Shown here: positions 36,201-47,100 of the stretch, piece by piece
Layout of the letters: each line of letters begins with the position of its first letter
Numbering within the stretch: position 1 is the stretch's first letter
Made by a program: the position numbers and the translations under genes
Notes under the pieces: generated by a model
What the model was told of the DNA's origin: nothing
Database searches by the model: none
The model's input: the letters and a program-made list of their open reading frames with translations, nothing else
Assembly (NCBI GenBank): GCA_003117195.1
Contig: BDSI01000129.1
Span: 1 to 64,000 of the forward strand
From: Eudorina sp. 2006-703-Eu-15
Taxonomy: Eukaryota > Chlorophyta > Chlorophyceae > Chlamydomonadales > Volvocaceae
Length of the DNA: 64,000 nucleotides
Direction: 5' to 3'

Positions 36201-39200
36201 CGCGTTCGATCAACGTCTTCGTGGCCAGCGACTCGGTGGAGAACAACTGGGTGCCGGACGGCAGGACCACTGTTCCCGGGTGAGACGATCCTACCTACCT
36301 ACCTACCTACCTACCTACCTACCTACCTACCTACCTACCTACCTACCTACCTACCTACCTCCCTACCTACCTACCTACCTACCTACCTACCTACCTACCT
36401 ACCTACCTACCTACCTACCTACCTACCTACCTACCTACCTACCTACCTACCTACCTACCTACCTACCTACCTACCTACCTACCTACCTACCTACCTACCT
36501 ACCTACCTACCTACCTACCTACCTACCTACCTACCTACCTACCTACCTACCTACCTACCTACCTACCTGCCTGCCTATCTACCTACCTACCTACCTACCT
36601 ACCTACCTACCTACCTACCTGAAGCAACATCAAATACTAAGGCTGCAGACAAACGATGCAGTGTGTGCACGTGTTGTGTGTTTGTGCGTATGTCGCCGAC
36701 ACCCGGCCTCCAACCGTACCGGCGTGTGCGGCCGCTTGAAGCGCTTCTCAACAACACCGTACGGCTCTTTGGGTCCGGGCCCCTGCCGTACACGCGCAGG
36801 GTGGACTGGAACGCGGACTATGGCTACATCTTCCTGTCCTGGAACGTCGTGTCCGGCCTGCTGCTCAACAGCCGGACGGCATACAACATCGGACCGCTGC
36901 GCCTCACCCAGGCGCTGTTCAACTTCCTGGGACTGGGCAACACGTTCAGTGGGGGCGCGAGTTCGTGCGAGGGGCTGCAGGACGCCGACGGAGTCGACGA
37001 CACCCCTGCCGTGCTGGGTGCGTGCGGGCGGGCGGGCCGCGCGGGCGTGTTGCCGTACATGCGTGCGAAATGTTTTCGTACCGCACTGCACGCTTTCAGC
37101 AGCAGTCGCAATCCCCCGCATCGATCGATTATGGGCTGCTCTGGACCGCGACCGCAACCGCGACCGCCATTGTCCGATTACATAATGGCGTGCACGTGCC
37201 GTGGGCATGGGTTCTGAGCAGGGTGGCTGCGTTTGCCTATGTGTCTCGCACGGCGAATCGATTCGGATCCGCCGCTGCCGTTCCCATGCTTTCCGTCCCG
37301 CTGGCGGCTCATCGCTCAGGCCTGCATCCCGCCCTGTGTGTTTACCGAGAGACCTGTGTGCGCGTGTGTGTTTGTTACATATCTGGCCGGGCCTGTCGTG
37401 TGTGTGTGTGTGCTACCCGTACGCCGCTCTGTGTGTATCCCACGAACTCCTGTGTTCAGCTACCGTAGGGAACCTGCCCTACCCAGGCCAACTCGCCCCG
37501 GTGTGTTCAACGGATTACCCGCCGGAACCAGCCAGACCCAAGAAACTCACCAGGCAACCCACCCGGTGTGTTTGACGAGAAGCCCGCCCATGTGTGTGCC
37601 CGATGCGATTGTGTGTCGTGTGTCGGTTGACCGCAGGCCCCCCTGCCACCCAGGACTACTTCCCCAAGGCGGCCACCTACTGCATGGAGCAGTTCTGGGG
37701 CAGGTACTCGGGCGACTGGGACTCCACCTACAGCCGCTGGGGCTCCGCGCAGCTTGGGATCCCCACCGCAGACAAGAACGCCTGGGCGGACTCCTGCCCC
37801 GGGCTGCCCGGGTACGACGAGATTGGGAATTTCATGACGCACACCCACGGCGCCTGCTACGCGGCGCTGGGGCACTTCACACGCGGCCAGGTCGGCCGCG
37901 CGCACGCCGCGGCCGCGGCCTACAACCCGGTGCTGTACGCGTGGGGGCAGTACGACGCGGCGACGACGACAGCGCCGCCGCCGCAGCGGTCGCCGCCGGA
38001 GCCCCTGTCGTACGACGTCTGCAAGGTGGGTGTCGTACTTGGGCAGCGGAATTGGGACAGGCGAGTCTCGCCGGGTAGCGCAGATTTCATTCTGGAATCT
38101 GGATCCCGTGTTGGATTCTGACCAATTTGAAAACACCATCTGTCCATCATGGATTCTTGCTGAGGCGCACGTGGGTTGTATGCAACGTGCTACGTGCAAG
38201 GCTGCTTCCTGAATTCGGATTTTCAGACATTATTTCATTTTGCGCAGTGTGCCGTACAAAGTTATACGATTGGCGTTTGCTTTCGGTTGGCCCAAACGCC
38301 CCCGTGCGCAGGTGACGGCGTTCCAGAAGTGCCCCTGCAAGAGCCGGTGGTCGCCGCCAGATTCGAACGGCACGGTGTATTCGTACTGCGACATGCCCGA
38401 CTCGTTCAACAATCTCCGGTACGGCACATGCATGGACCGGGCCGGGCCGGGTGGACAGGCTGCTGCTGCCGCGGCCGGGCAGGACGCTGACGGTGTGCCA
38501 GTGGGGTCCGCTTGTGAGATGCCTCACGCGGTGCGTGTGGGTCTGATACCGCCGCGTGGCTTGGCGTCGCGGCGTCTTCCTGTTGTGCTGTCAAATGGGG
38601 TGGCTGTTGCGGCGGACCCCATGACCGTGGCGCAGCGATCATGGGGGTGATGCCGCGCTGCGCCTTGCCGACGGGCGACGAGACCACCGGGGAGGGCGGG
38701 GAGAGCACCCGGCCTCTCACACGCCGAATGTGGTACCGCTCTTGCGACCTTGCGTGCCTCTCGGCGCATCTCGGCGCACCTCACCAACTGCCTAACTATC
38801 TAACTGCCTAACTGCCTAATTGCCTAACTGCCCAACTGCCTTGATTTATGGTCGTATCAACAGTTCAACACCACGTGTCCTCAATGCCCTGGTCTCTGCT
38901 GACGGTTCAACAAACACCCCACCACCCCACCCACCCACGTACCCACGCACCTCCCCACCCACCACCCGACCACCCCACGTTCCCACGCACCCACGCTCCC
39001 ACGCACCCACCCACCCACCCACCCACAGCTGTGAGGTCCAAGATCCGTCCGCTTGTGAGGAGTGCAGCGCCGCGGCATCCGGGACGCAGCAATGCATCCT
39101 CACGTGCGAAGGTGCGTGCGGGGGGCTGTCCCGGGGGCCCAACGGCCGAGGAGCACCGTCCGGACGACAACCCAGCGAGCACCGCACCCGACTGCGTCCC

Positions 39201-40884
39201 TCTTCCCGTCCGCCACCGCCGCGCCACCGGGCCAAGATCGATAAGGAGTTGAAGACCGATAAGCGAATGCATCTCTGCCCCCCCTCCTCCACCCTCTTTC
39301 GCGCTCTTGCGTATCCCGCCCAACGCAGGTACCGCCCGCATGTGCAAGCGCCCCAACGCGCCGGGCACCAGCAACCCGCCGCCGCCGCCGCGGATGCCCC
39401 GGTCGCCGCCGCCAGCGCCCCCGCCGTCGCCCCCGCTGGCAGTCCCCGATGCATGCCAAGTGAGTGAGGGCGACTCGCGGCGCCTCGCTCGCTGCGTCTG
39501 CGGGTAGGGGGCTGCGTGCACTGGTCGGCCCCACGACCCGTGGGTCAGCCGCCTGCTGTGGGCTGCAGCTCTGACGGCCCTCACCCACCGCGCCCCGCGT
39601 TGGCGACCCCCCAAATAATGTCAGCCAGGAACTGTCCTCTCTCCCCCCTTGGTCTCTTATGAGAGAACCGCGGGTGTGTGCATCCCTTTGGACGGACCTC
39701 ACTGAACCGCGCAGTGAGGTCGTGTGCACGGATGATTTTGTTTTTGATGGCGACGGTTGGTTTTCCATGCGGGTCCCGATTCAACTTGAGGGTGACAACG
39801 ACATGTGTCAGCCGACAACCCCCACCTCCCGCGGTGTGACCCTCCCGACCCCTCGACGGTAAACCCTGCCCACCTTCGTGCCGTAACCCTCCCCCCCCCC
39901 TTCCCGGTGTTACTCTGCCACCCTCTTCCCCTGCCGCCCCCCCGGTGTTACCCTGCCAAACCCCCACCCGTGTTACCCTGCCCACCTTCGTGTTGCCCTC
40001 CCTGGTCCCCTTTCTGACAGATCACGGCGAGCGGCTGCCGCTGCCGGAGCCAGTGGGTGCAGACGCCCTCGCTGGCCTACGGGAGTCTCAAGCTCCGAAG
40101 CTACTGCTCTCCCCTCACCAACGACGCGACCGGCCGCCTCTGGTGCGTTGCGCGAACAAAGCACATCCAATCTGGTCCGTAGCGGATGATATGGCGATGG
40201 TCGTGTGTTGAGCAGCAGCAGACTCCAAACCCGCCAAAGATTGCGGCAATGCGGCTTGTTGGGCAACCGTGTGGGATCATTCGGATGGCAGTGGTGGGTG
40301 GACGCCGGGGGAGGCGAGAGGGTTGCTCGAACTTGGCCAGCCACGACCTCGACCGGCGCGGCGGTGGCGCGGCGCGTTGCGCTATGAAGGAATGAAACGG
40401 ATAGGGACAGTGCGAATCTGCGACACACCGCAAGGAACAGGTCGGGCGGGCGGGATGCGTGCCGCCTCTCGGCCTGGGTATCTGCAGCTCCGCTTGGTGG
40501 TGCCGGCCACACGAGCAGGCGGGATCGCACAGAGCTGATGAAAGCTGATGATGATGTCGTACATATCCCTCCGACGGTACGGTGCAGTACCACAACTGGA
40601 AGCCCAGTATGGACGTGATCTCCCCACGGCCCCGCCCGCCACCCGTACACGGCTCCCTCCCTCCGTCTGTCCCTCCCGGGTATAGTCCATTCTCCACCAG
40701 ACCTTTGCTCTGGCTGTCAGCGCAATTTGGATGTATACACCAGATTCCTAGACCTCCCTCCCTCCCTCCCTGGCGTTCATCCCCCAGGTGCGTGGTAGAG
40801 CCCTCCTGCCCCACCTTCGCAAGGACCCCGCTTCAGCCCTGCGACTGGCGCCTGACCGCCAAGACGTGCCGAGGTACGCGGTAG
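33212..40884 (+). CDS. M43-type metallopeptidase homologue with destroyed active site
   Basis: Thirteen exons in phase: 33212-33341, 33599-33757, 34018-34157, 34438-35145, 35608-35747, 36184-36279, 36800-37017, 37637-38025, 38312-38418, 39029-39111, 39329-39459, 40021-40142, 40788-40884; about 839 residues. Order: signal-like N-terminus (MREFC..., hydrophobic [16 protein letters not shown]); a novel N-terminal region; the M43 fold ([15 protein letters not shown] about 325, [10 protein letters not shown] about 436, DGVDDTPAV about 520, Met-turn NFM about 585, [10 protein letters not shown]); then Cys-rich modules of the form CxCxxxW...YC, split by a short PPSPP linker. M43 enzymes bind zinc through HExxHxxGxxH. 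Here the site reads Q495[10 protein letters not shown]505, so three His and the Glu are gone while the frame is open and splice sites are intact. It is most likely a secreted pseudoenzyme. The last exon may instead splice at 40873 to a short exon ending near 41164. Confidence 0.87.
36290..36620. repeat. (CTAC)n microsatellite, about 330 bp
   Basis: A nearly pure CTAC/CCTA tract (interruptions CTCC near 36360 and CTGC/CTAT near 36567-36580) starts about ten bases after the splice donor at 36280 and fills two thirds of intron 6 of the M43 pseudoenzyme gene. Confidence 0.98.
36909..36941 (+). other. Degenerate zinc-binding site [11 protein letters not shown]
   Basis: This segment aligns codon for codon with HEVLHSFGLYH of the minus-strand paralogue (54772-54804). 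Zn-ligand His, catalytic Glu, second His and third His have become Gln, Ala, Asn and Asn. The structural Gly, and the downstream DxVxDTP-type motif, are kept. Confidence 0.9.
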
Positions 40885-40895
40885 CGGGCACGGAG

Positions 40896-40975
40896 GGGCG
40901 GAGGGGGGGCGGAGGGCCAGCGGGGCGGAGGGGCGGTGGGGGGGGGCGGAGGGCCAGCGGGGCGGAGGGGCGGAG
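40896..40975. repeat. G-rich tandem repeat after the M43 pseudoenzyme gene
   Basis: The words GGGGCGGAGGG, CCAGCGGGGCGGAGGGGCGG and GGTGGGGGGGGGCGG are repeated in duplicate just downstream of the stop codon at 40882-40884. Strongly G-rich on the plus strand. Confidence 0.75.
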
Positions 40976-41584
40976 TGTGGAGCGGGTCCCAAGCGGACCC
41001 CGGCCCCTAGGGGGTCACCCACCGTCATAAGGTTGCAGTGTACCCCTGGTCGCACCGACTCGCACTGCCGGAACAAGGATTGTGATCGTTGTTTCAACTG
41101 GACGCGGCCGTGTTGCAGGCACCCCTTGACGTCGGTAGCAACTCGGAAGACGCAAGAGCTGTGACAGGCTTAGCTTGTCGCAACTGGCTGTGTGATGCGG
41201 CTGTCAGGACGGGGTGGGCGGGTAAGCGGCTGGCACTGAGAGGACGTTGCGGCGGCGCTGCCGGTCACGCCCAGGAGATGAGGCAGCAGCCAGCAGGCAG
41301 CAGAGGGGTCGGCGATTCATTCCTCGGCGAGTAATCCCGCTGGAAGTCATTCCTCTGTGAGTCATCGCTCAGCCTTTTGGCGGATGCATGGGAAAGCGCC
41401 GGGAGACCCTCCTGAAGGCGTCACCGATGGAGTGTGGCGTCGCGTGGTTCGTGGGGTTTCAAGTCGCCATGGCGCATGCACTTCCCCGTGGGGCGCTGGC
41501 GCGCGTGGATATTTTTCCGCCCGTCGTCGTCGTTGCTTTATTTGGCGGCGGGGAGCAAGCAGCACATCGCGTCGAGCGAGACAT

Positions 41585-41680
41585 GCACGGCGCGGCACGG
41601 CGCGGCACGGCGCGGCACGGCGCGGCGCGGTGCGGCACGGCGCGGCACGGCGCGGCGCGGCGCGGCACGGCGCGGGGGTC
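41585..41680. repeat. GCGCGGCACG decamer array
   Basis: About nine tandem copies of GGCGCGGCAC, with some GCGCGGCGCGG variants. Confidence 0.9.
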
Positions 41681-43844
41681 GATGATGGTGGCGTCTAGGG
41701 ACCCATGCATGCGGCGAGGTCCGCCTGCACGGCCAAGCAAGATGTGTCATCAGAACACGCTCCAGGATACCTCGTGATGCGTTACTGCTGGTCTGACTGG
41801 ATGTCCATGTATGCATCTGCTGGAGGAAGGACGGACAACGACAGGCCCGTTCAAATGCTTGAGAATGCTTACAGGGACAGCGGGGAATGGATGGAGGGGG
41901 CTTAGGGTGCGTGGTCGGGTCGTTCATCACGCAATCCTGCAACCGCGCTGCATTCGTGAACCTGGCCGTGGCCGTGTGTGTCCGAGACCAACATGACCAC
42001 AGCCACCGCCGTACGCCGTCGCTGGTTCAACGGGCGCCCGCGCCTCACTGTACTGCAAACTCATTCCTACTTGGCGTTAACATTGTTTGCTCACATCGGC
42101 GGTGCGCGCGCTCTTCGCCTACCTGTCCGGAACTGCGCCGCCTCTCTTATCTGTCTGGGATTGCGCCGTCTCTCTTACCGTATCTGTCCGGATCGCCGGA
42201 CTGAGCCTCTCCTATCGGTAATTCGGTGTAGGTCTATCGGGCCGCGCCTCGTCAGTGTATCTGTCCGCGCGGAGGGTGCGGCCCTCTTTCTTGTCCGGAA
42301 CTGCGTGCAGCACCCCTACCTGCCTTGCCTTGCCTTCTTCTTTGCCGTTCTTACACTGCTGTATTGCTATAGTGCATGTACGTCGCATGCACAATATATA
42401 ATTATCAATGATGTTACGGTGGACCCCGCGGGTCATCGGCTGCACAATGCGCGGAATGGAGTTAGATGGTGTTGCGTCTCGTGCTGCCGGGTGTTTGGCC
42501 TTTGGCGGCGCCGGTCAGCGCCGCCGGCCCGGTCGCAACAGCCGGAAACCAGTCCTAGGTCTCCGATCAAGTGGCGGAGTCGTGGAGACGTGCTGTGGGC
42601 AGTGATGGTGGATGGTGGGGTTCTCCAGCGTCGACCAGTTGCCGGGACCGGTTGTCGGCACTGCGCCTCTGATAACGATTAAGGAACCCCCGCCACCTGT
42701 CCATGCATGTCTGTTCGCCGCGTGATGGTTGATGGTTATGATGTCTGATAGTGTATGCCGTAGTGGTACGGCTGTACGGCATTTCAGTACAATTTTGCTG
42801 TTTCCGTGCAGGCCAGCCGTGTGTGTTGACGTTACATATCACCAGCCCGGATGGGGATCGGCATCATATACATTGCTTGCGGATCATGAATTGAGGACTG
42901 GATGCAGTGCCATTACCTCCGTGCCGCCAGCGGACGCGCGACAGGGCCACGCCCGTTCCAGGGCTGCAATTTTTTGGTTGACTGGGGAAGCCTGGCATCG
43001 TTTGCGGGGCAAATGCTTGCCGCCTGGCTTGTATGCTTTTCTAATGCTTCACTCGCTGCTCGCGGTTTTCACCAAGCGGTGCCTAGGGCACAGCCTGTTC
43101 GGATCGTGTAACCCAAGAGCCGTCTAGGGTGTTGGCCCTTGGCCGCTACCGTAATCTTGCGCTGGTTCGCGTGCTGTGAACGAAAGAGCGTTCGCCACAG
43201 CGGTCCCCACACGTTGTGCGCACAAAACAAAACCTCGGCGCCCGCAGACCGCAGCTGTAATCTGCTGCAACTTGATCTGTAGTGCTTCTCCAAGCAACGG
43301 ATGGCCCGAAGATGGCGCGCCCAGGAGATCGATTACCTATTCTTTGGAGAATGTATGCGGTGCGGCGAGATATACCATGGGGGTCCATGGGCCATCGCTG
43401 ATCGTGGCGCCATACCTTCCATAGACGGGTAAGTGAAGGACCTGGCGCCGTCGTCCGGTGTGTGCCGCCTCAACGCCCAAACATCATCCTCCCCCAAACC
43501 TGGCCAGCGCGCCTGCAATGCAGTGCTGGCGTTGTTGCCGCATCCGCTTCCGAACCCGTCCGTCACCTCAACGCGGCACGCAGTGCCCAACGTGGCCGCA
43601 CCGCGCTGTACGGACCACTGACCGCTGAAGCAACCGCCTGTTGGATACTGACAGCTGGAGCAAACTCCTGGGCCAACAGGATTCCGAGTTTCTAAACGAA
43701 GCAAAAGCACCGCTGGCTCAGCGGCCGTTCACGTGGCTATCTCCAACGAGTCACAACCTTCCACCAGCCGCACCCCAGAAGCCAATCATTGGCAATTGAG
43801 AAGCCATCTGACGGTGTCCAGCCATACACTATACGTAGTCCATA

Positions 43845-43905
43845 TTACAGCCCACACGATACAGTCCACTGGAATTCGATAGGGATGTTACAGCCCACTG
43901 TTACA
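43845..43905 (-). terminator. Candidate polyadenylation signals TGTAA for the HIRIP3 gene
   Basis: On the minus strand, TGTAA occurs three times (43849-43845, 43892-43888, 43905-43901), 255-315 bases past the stop codon. TGTAA is the usual poly(A) signal in Chlamydomonas and Volvox. The pentamer is common by chance, so this is only a suggestion. Confidence 0.3.
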
Positions 43906-44159
43906 TACCTTTCAGAACCCCCCGAAAAACCCGTGTGCAAGACCCCGACCTGTCCCAGTTGCTTTCGTCTCCAGGTCATCATCAACGCAGCCCTGTCGAT
44001 CGAAGCAAGTGGGAGATCGGAGATGCCCGTGGGCCGTGATGGCCGCAGCCCCATAGCAGAGGGGCGCAGGCGCCCGCGCCTTTGGACTGCAGCGCCACTG
44101 CCCCCCTGGGGTATGACCGCACCCATGCCGCCAGTCGCCCCGGGCGCGTGTCGTCCCGC

Positions 44160-47100
44160 TCATTCGTCGTCATCATCCGCTTCGAAGTCGCTGTCGTCAT
44201 CCTCCGGACCATCATCATCGCTTCCGCTCTCCTCTGTTCAGAGGGTTTAGCAATTCGATGTAGGATTAGGGTGCAGGGTTTACGGGCTAGATCTTCTCTG
44301 TCCAGGGGATGGTAACAAGTGCACCGGGTAGGAGGGACAAGTCAGCCATACATCAGGCAAACTGCACGGTCGAACCGGTTCTAAACCTCTCCCCGTAATA
44401 TTATGTTTCCTGCTGCTATGTTTGGTCCATGTCCCCCGCCCTGGCCCGGGCCCTTCGGACTCGAGGCGGAAGGCACAAATGCAGGAAGGTCACAAGGTGA
44501 TGTAGCGCAGACTTTCTTGCGAAAGGCGACGATAAATTCGCCGCCGCTTTCTGCGGTGATTCCCAGCAGCGGCCGGCCTCCAATGCAACGTGCTGCCCCC
44601 TAGAGGGCCCGTCCGGGCCGTCCTTACAGGCGTAGGACACTGTCAGGAACGCAAAAGGTTGGAATGAATATGTCTGTCGAGCAGCTGACAGACCCCATGC
44701 CCGATATCTGAACAACCGCCGCACCCCACACAAAGCCCAGGTGCTAAATGTCACCTCGCTTATGCCACCTCCCCACAACCTTACCTTCAACTTCTTCCTC
44801 CTCGTCCTCAACGACGGCACGCCGTTTCTTGGGTGCCGCTTTCGCCTTGCCCGTCTTCTTTTCCCCAGCCGCTGGCTCCTCTTCCCCATCCGAATCCTCC
44901 AGCTCCTCGCCGCCCTTGGCATCGCCTTTGCGTCCCCGTGCCTGGGGGACATCTACCACATCTTCCGACTCGGACGATGAGGCGCCGCCGCCGCCCTCGC
45001 TGCCTCCCTCCACGTCGTCGTCACCTGGCCCACGCCGCTGCTTGCCGGCTGCGTCCTTGCCCTTCGCCCTTCCACGTTTGGGTGCTGCGCCGTCGGCGCC
45101 CTCGCTGCCGTCCGCTGAATCGTCCTCCCCAGAGCCCGACTCGCCGTCGCCCTCCTCGTCGGCGTCGCCGCCCTTGGCCGCACGCTTGGCGACGGCCTTG
45201 CTATCCGCGGCTCGACGCTTCCGCGCCGGCGCCTCCTCCTCCTCCTCCCCCTCCTCCTCGTCGTCCGAATCCACCTTGGGTTGCTTGAACATCGCACTGC
45301 GGAGCGGAGCGGATGGGAGGCCGAGGAGAAGTCAGGCGACCCACGAGATGAGCAAAGCGTTTGCAATGCGAGGCAAACCAGCAAGCGTGCAGAGCCATTA
45401 TTGCAGCAGGACTGCAAAGGAAATGGGTTGCCTCCTCCAGGGCGAAGAGAGGGGCGCTGCGCCCTCAACAGAGAGGGGCGTGCGTGAAAGCTACGGGCAC
45501 ATCGCACGGCTGCCCCTTGCGCTGCCGCACCCAAGTGCAGCTGCGTCCGACAGATTCGCGCCTCCCCCCCTTCCCCCTTTTCAGTGGTGCTGCTCACCTT
45601 CCACAGAAACGACGTGCGCCTCCCCAGCGGTGCGCACCAACACCCATCATCGTGCACCAATACCGCCCCGGTCTATGCATCGCCCTCCGTCTAAACACAA
45701 CCCTGCTAAGTGACGTCGTCGTCAGGCAAACGTTTATTCGTTGCCCCACCTCCAAGCACGCACCTGCCGGTGCCCCACTCGGTAACCCAGGGTCACCTAG
45801 ACACCGCACGCCCCGGGACCTAAAATGGATTCCGGCGGGGTGCTCTGACATTCGGGTCCCCGTGCTTTTGGGTCCCCGACCCTGCTGTGCTTCCGTCCCA
45901 GAAAGCGCACCGTCACATCTCCGGCCACCGCCGCCCACCTACGAATTCGAGGGACGGGGCCTCCCACCTACCTGAAGTTCACGGCTGCTGCCGCCGCGCG
46001 GCGCGGCCGCCCCCCGCCCAACGAAATGATGTTGGAGGTGTCGATGCCCTCCAGGTCGCGGTCCCGCTCCAGCTGCCGGCGGACTTGCTGCGCAGGTTGG
46101 GGGGATAACCGGGGTTTGGGGGAAGGGTGGTCGGGGTTTGGGGGAGGGGTAGCCGGGGTTTGGGGAGGGGGGTAGCCGGGGTTTGGGGGAGGGGTAGCCG
46201 GGGTTTGGGGGAGGGTATAAACCTAACCCGGGCGGCGGTAAGAGAACCGGGCGGCTGACGAGATGCAGGACACCTAACGAAGCGCCCGCCTCCTTGTGCG
46301 CTGTGCATGATCAGGTAAGTTAGCTAGCACACCCGCGCTGCACGCGCCCCGCCCCCTTGCATGCCGTGAGTGCGTGTGTTCAGCCCGGGACCCGCCCGTG
46401 TGTCTGCGCGCTGCCCTGCGCACATGGTGCGGCACCCAACGGGGGTTCCGGATCCCTTCCAATCCTTCCCCAGCCTCCCCGTCCCTCTCCAACCTCCCGA
46501 TTCCTCCCCAGCCAGCCTTCGGTGATGACCGGTGGCAACCAGTGAGCCCCCAGACCCCATCCACCTCCTCCAACTGGCCGACACACAGACCTGACTCTTT
46601 CCTCACCAAGCCCCCTTCCGCGCATACATCCGGATCCTGCCACCGCAGGGCCCCCGGGCGAGGCTCACCAAGATCTCCCGCTCGCCGCTGCGCGCATTCA
46701 GCCCGTGCCGAGCCACCAGTTCCGACAGCGCCTCCTCCAGCTCCTCGACCGTCTTGTTCTTAACGTACATGGCAGGGCTGATCCTGGGTTGGTGGGTGGG
46801 TAGGGTGTCGGCGGGCGGGTTGACGGGTGGGTTGGCGGGGATCATGCCGACGTGCAGAGAAGAGCCGGATATAGAGGTGAACAGAACAGTATTGGCTCAG
46901 GCTAGGGTACATGCCGTCCAGTCCAGTATGCACGCCGTGAGGGACCTGGGTTTCAGCGTTGGCTTGCTGAGAGGCAACGGCGGAGGTACCGTAGGCTTTC
47001 TGCGTAGTTACGCGGACTCGCTGCAGGCGCCGGGTCGGACGAAACCGCAACGCTCCCAGAGACCTCAGCACCAGACTTGAGGTAAGGATTAGGAAGCTTC

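Larger units (their letters stand above)
41165..44159. other. No gene recognised between converging genes
   Basis: The plus-strand M43 gene and the minus-strand HIRIP3 gene converge on this interval. It holds a GCGCGGCACG decamer array (41585-41680) and a short pyrimidine-rich duplication near 42115-42190 (CTGTCCGGAACTGCG). No exon series with matching phases was found. Three TTACA words (TGTAA on the minus strand) occur at 43845-43905. Confidence 0.5.

Noticed and set aside
36076..37217. Two long plus-strand frames full of LPTY repeats
   Set aside because: They are produced by the CTAC microsatellite in an intron.
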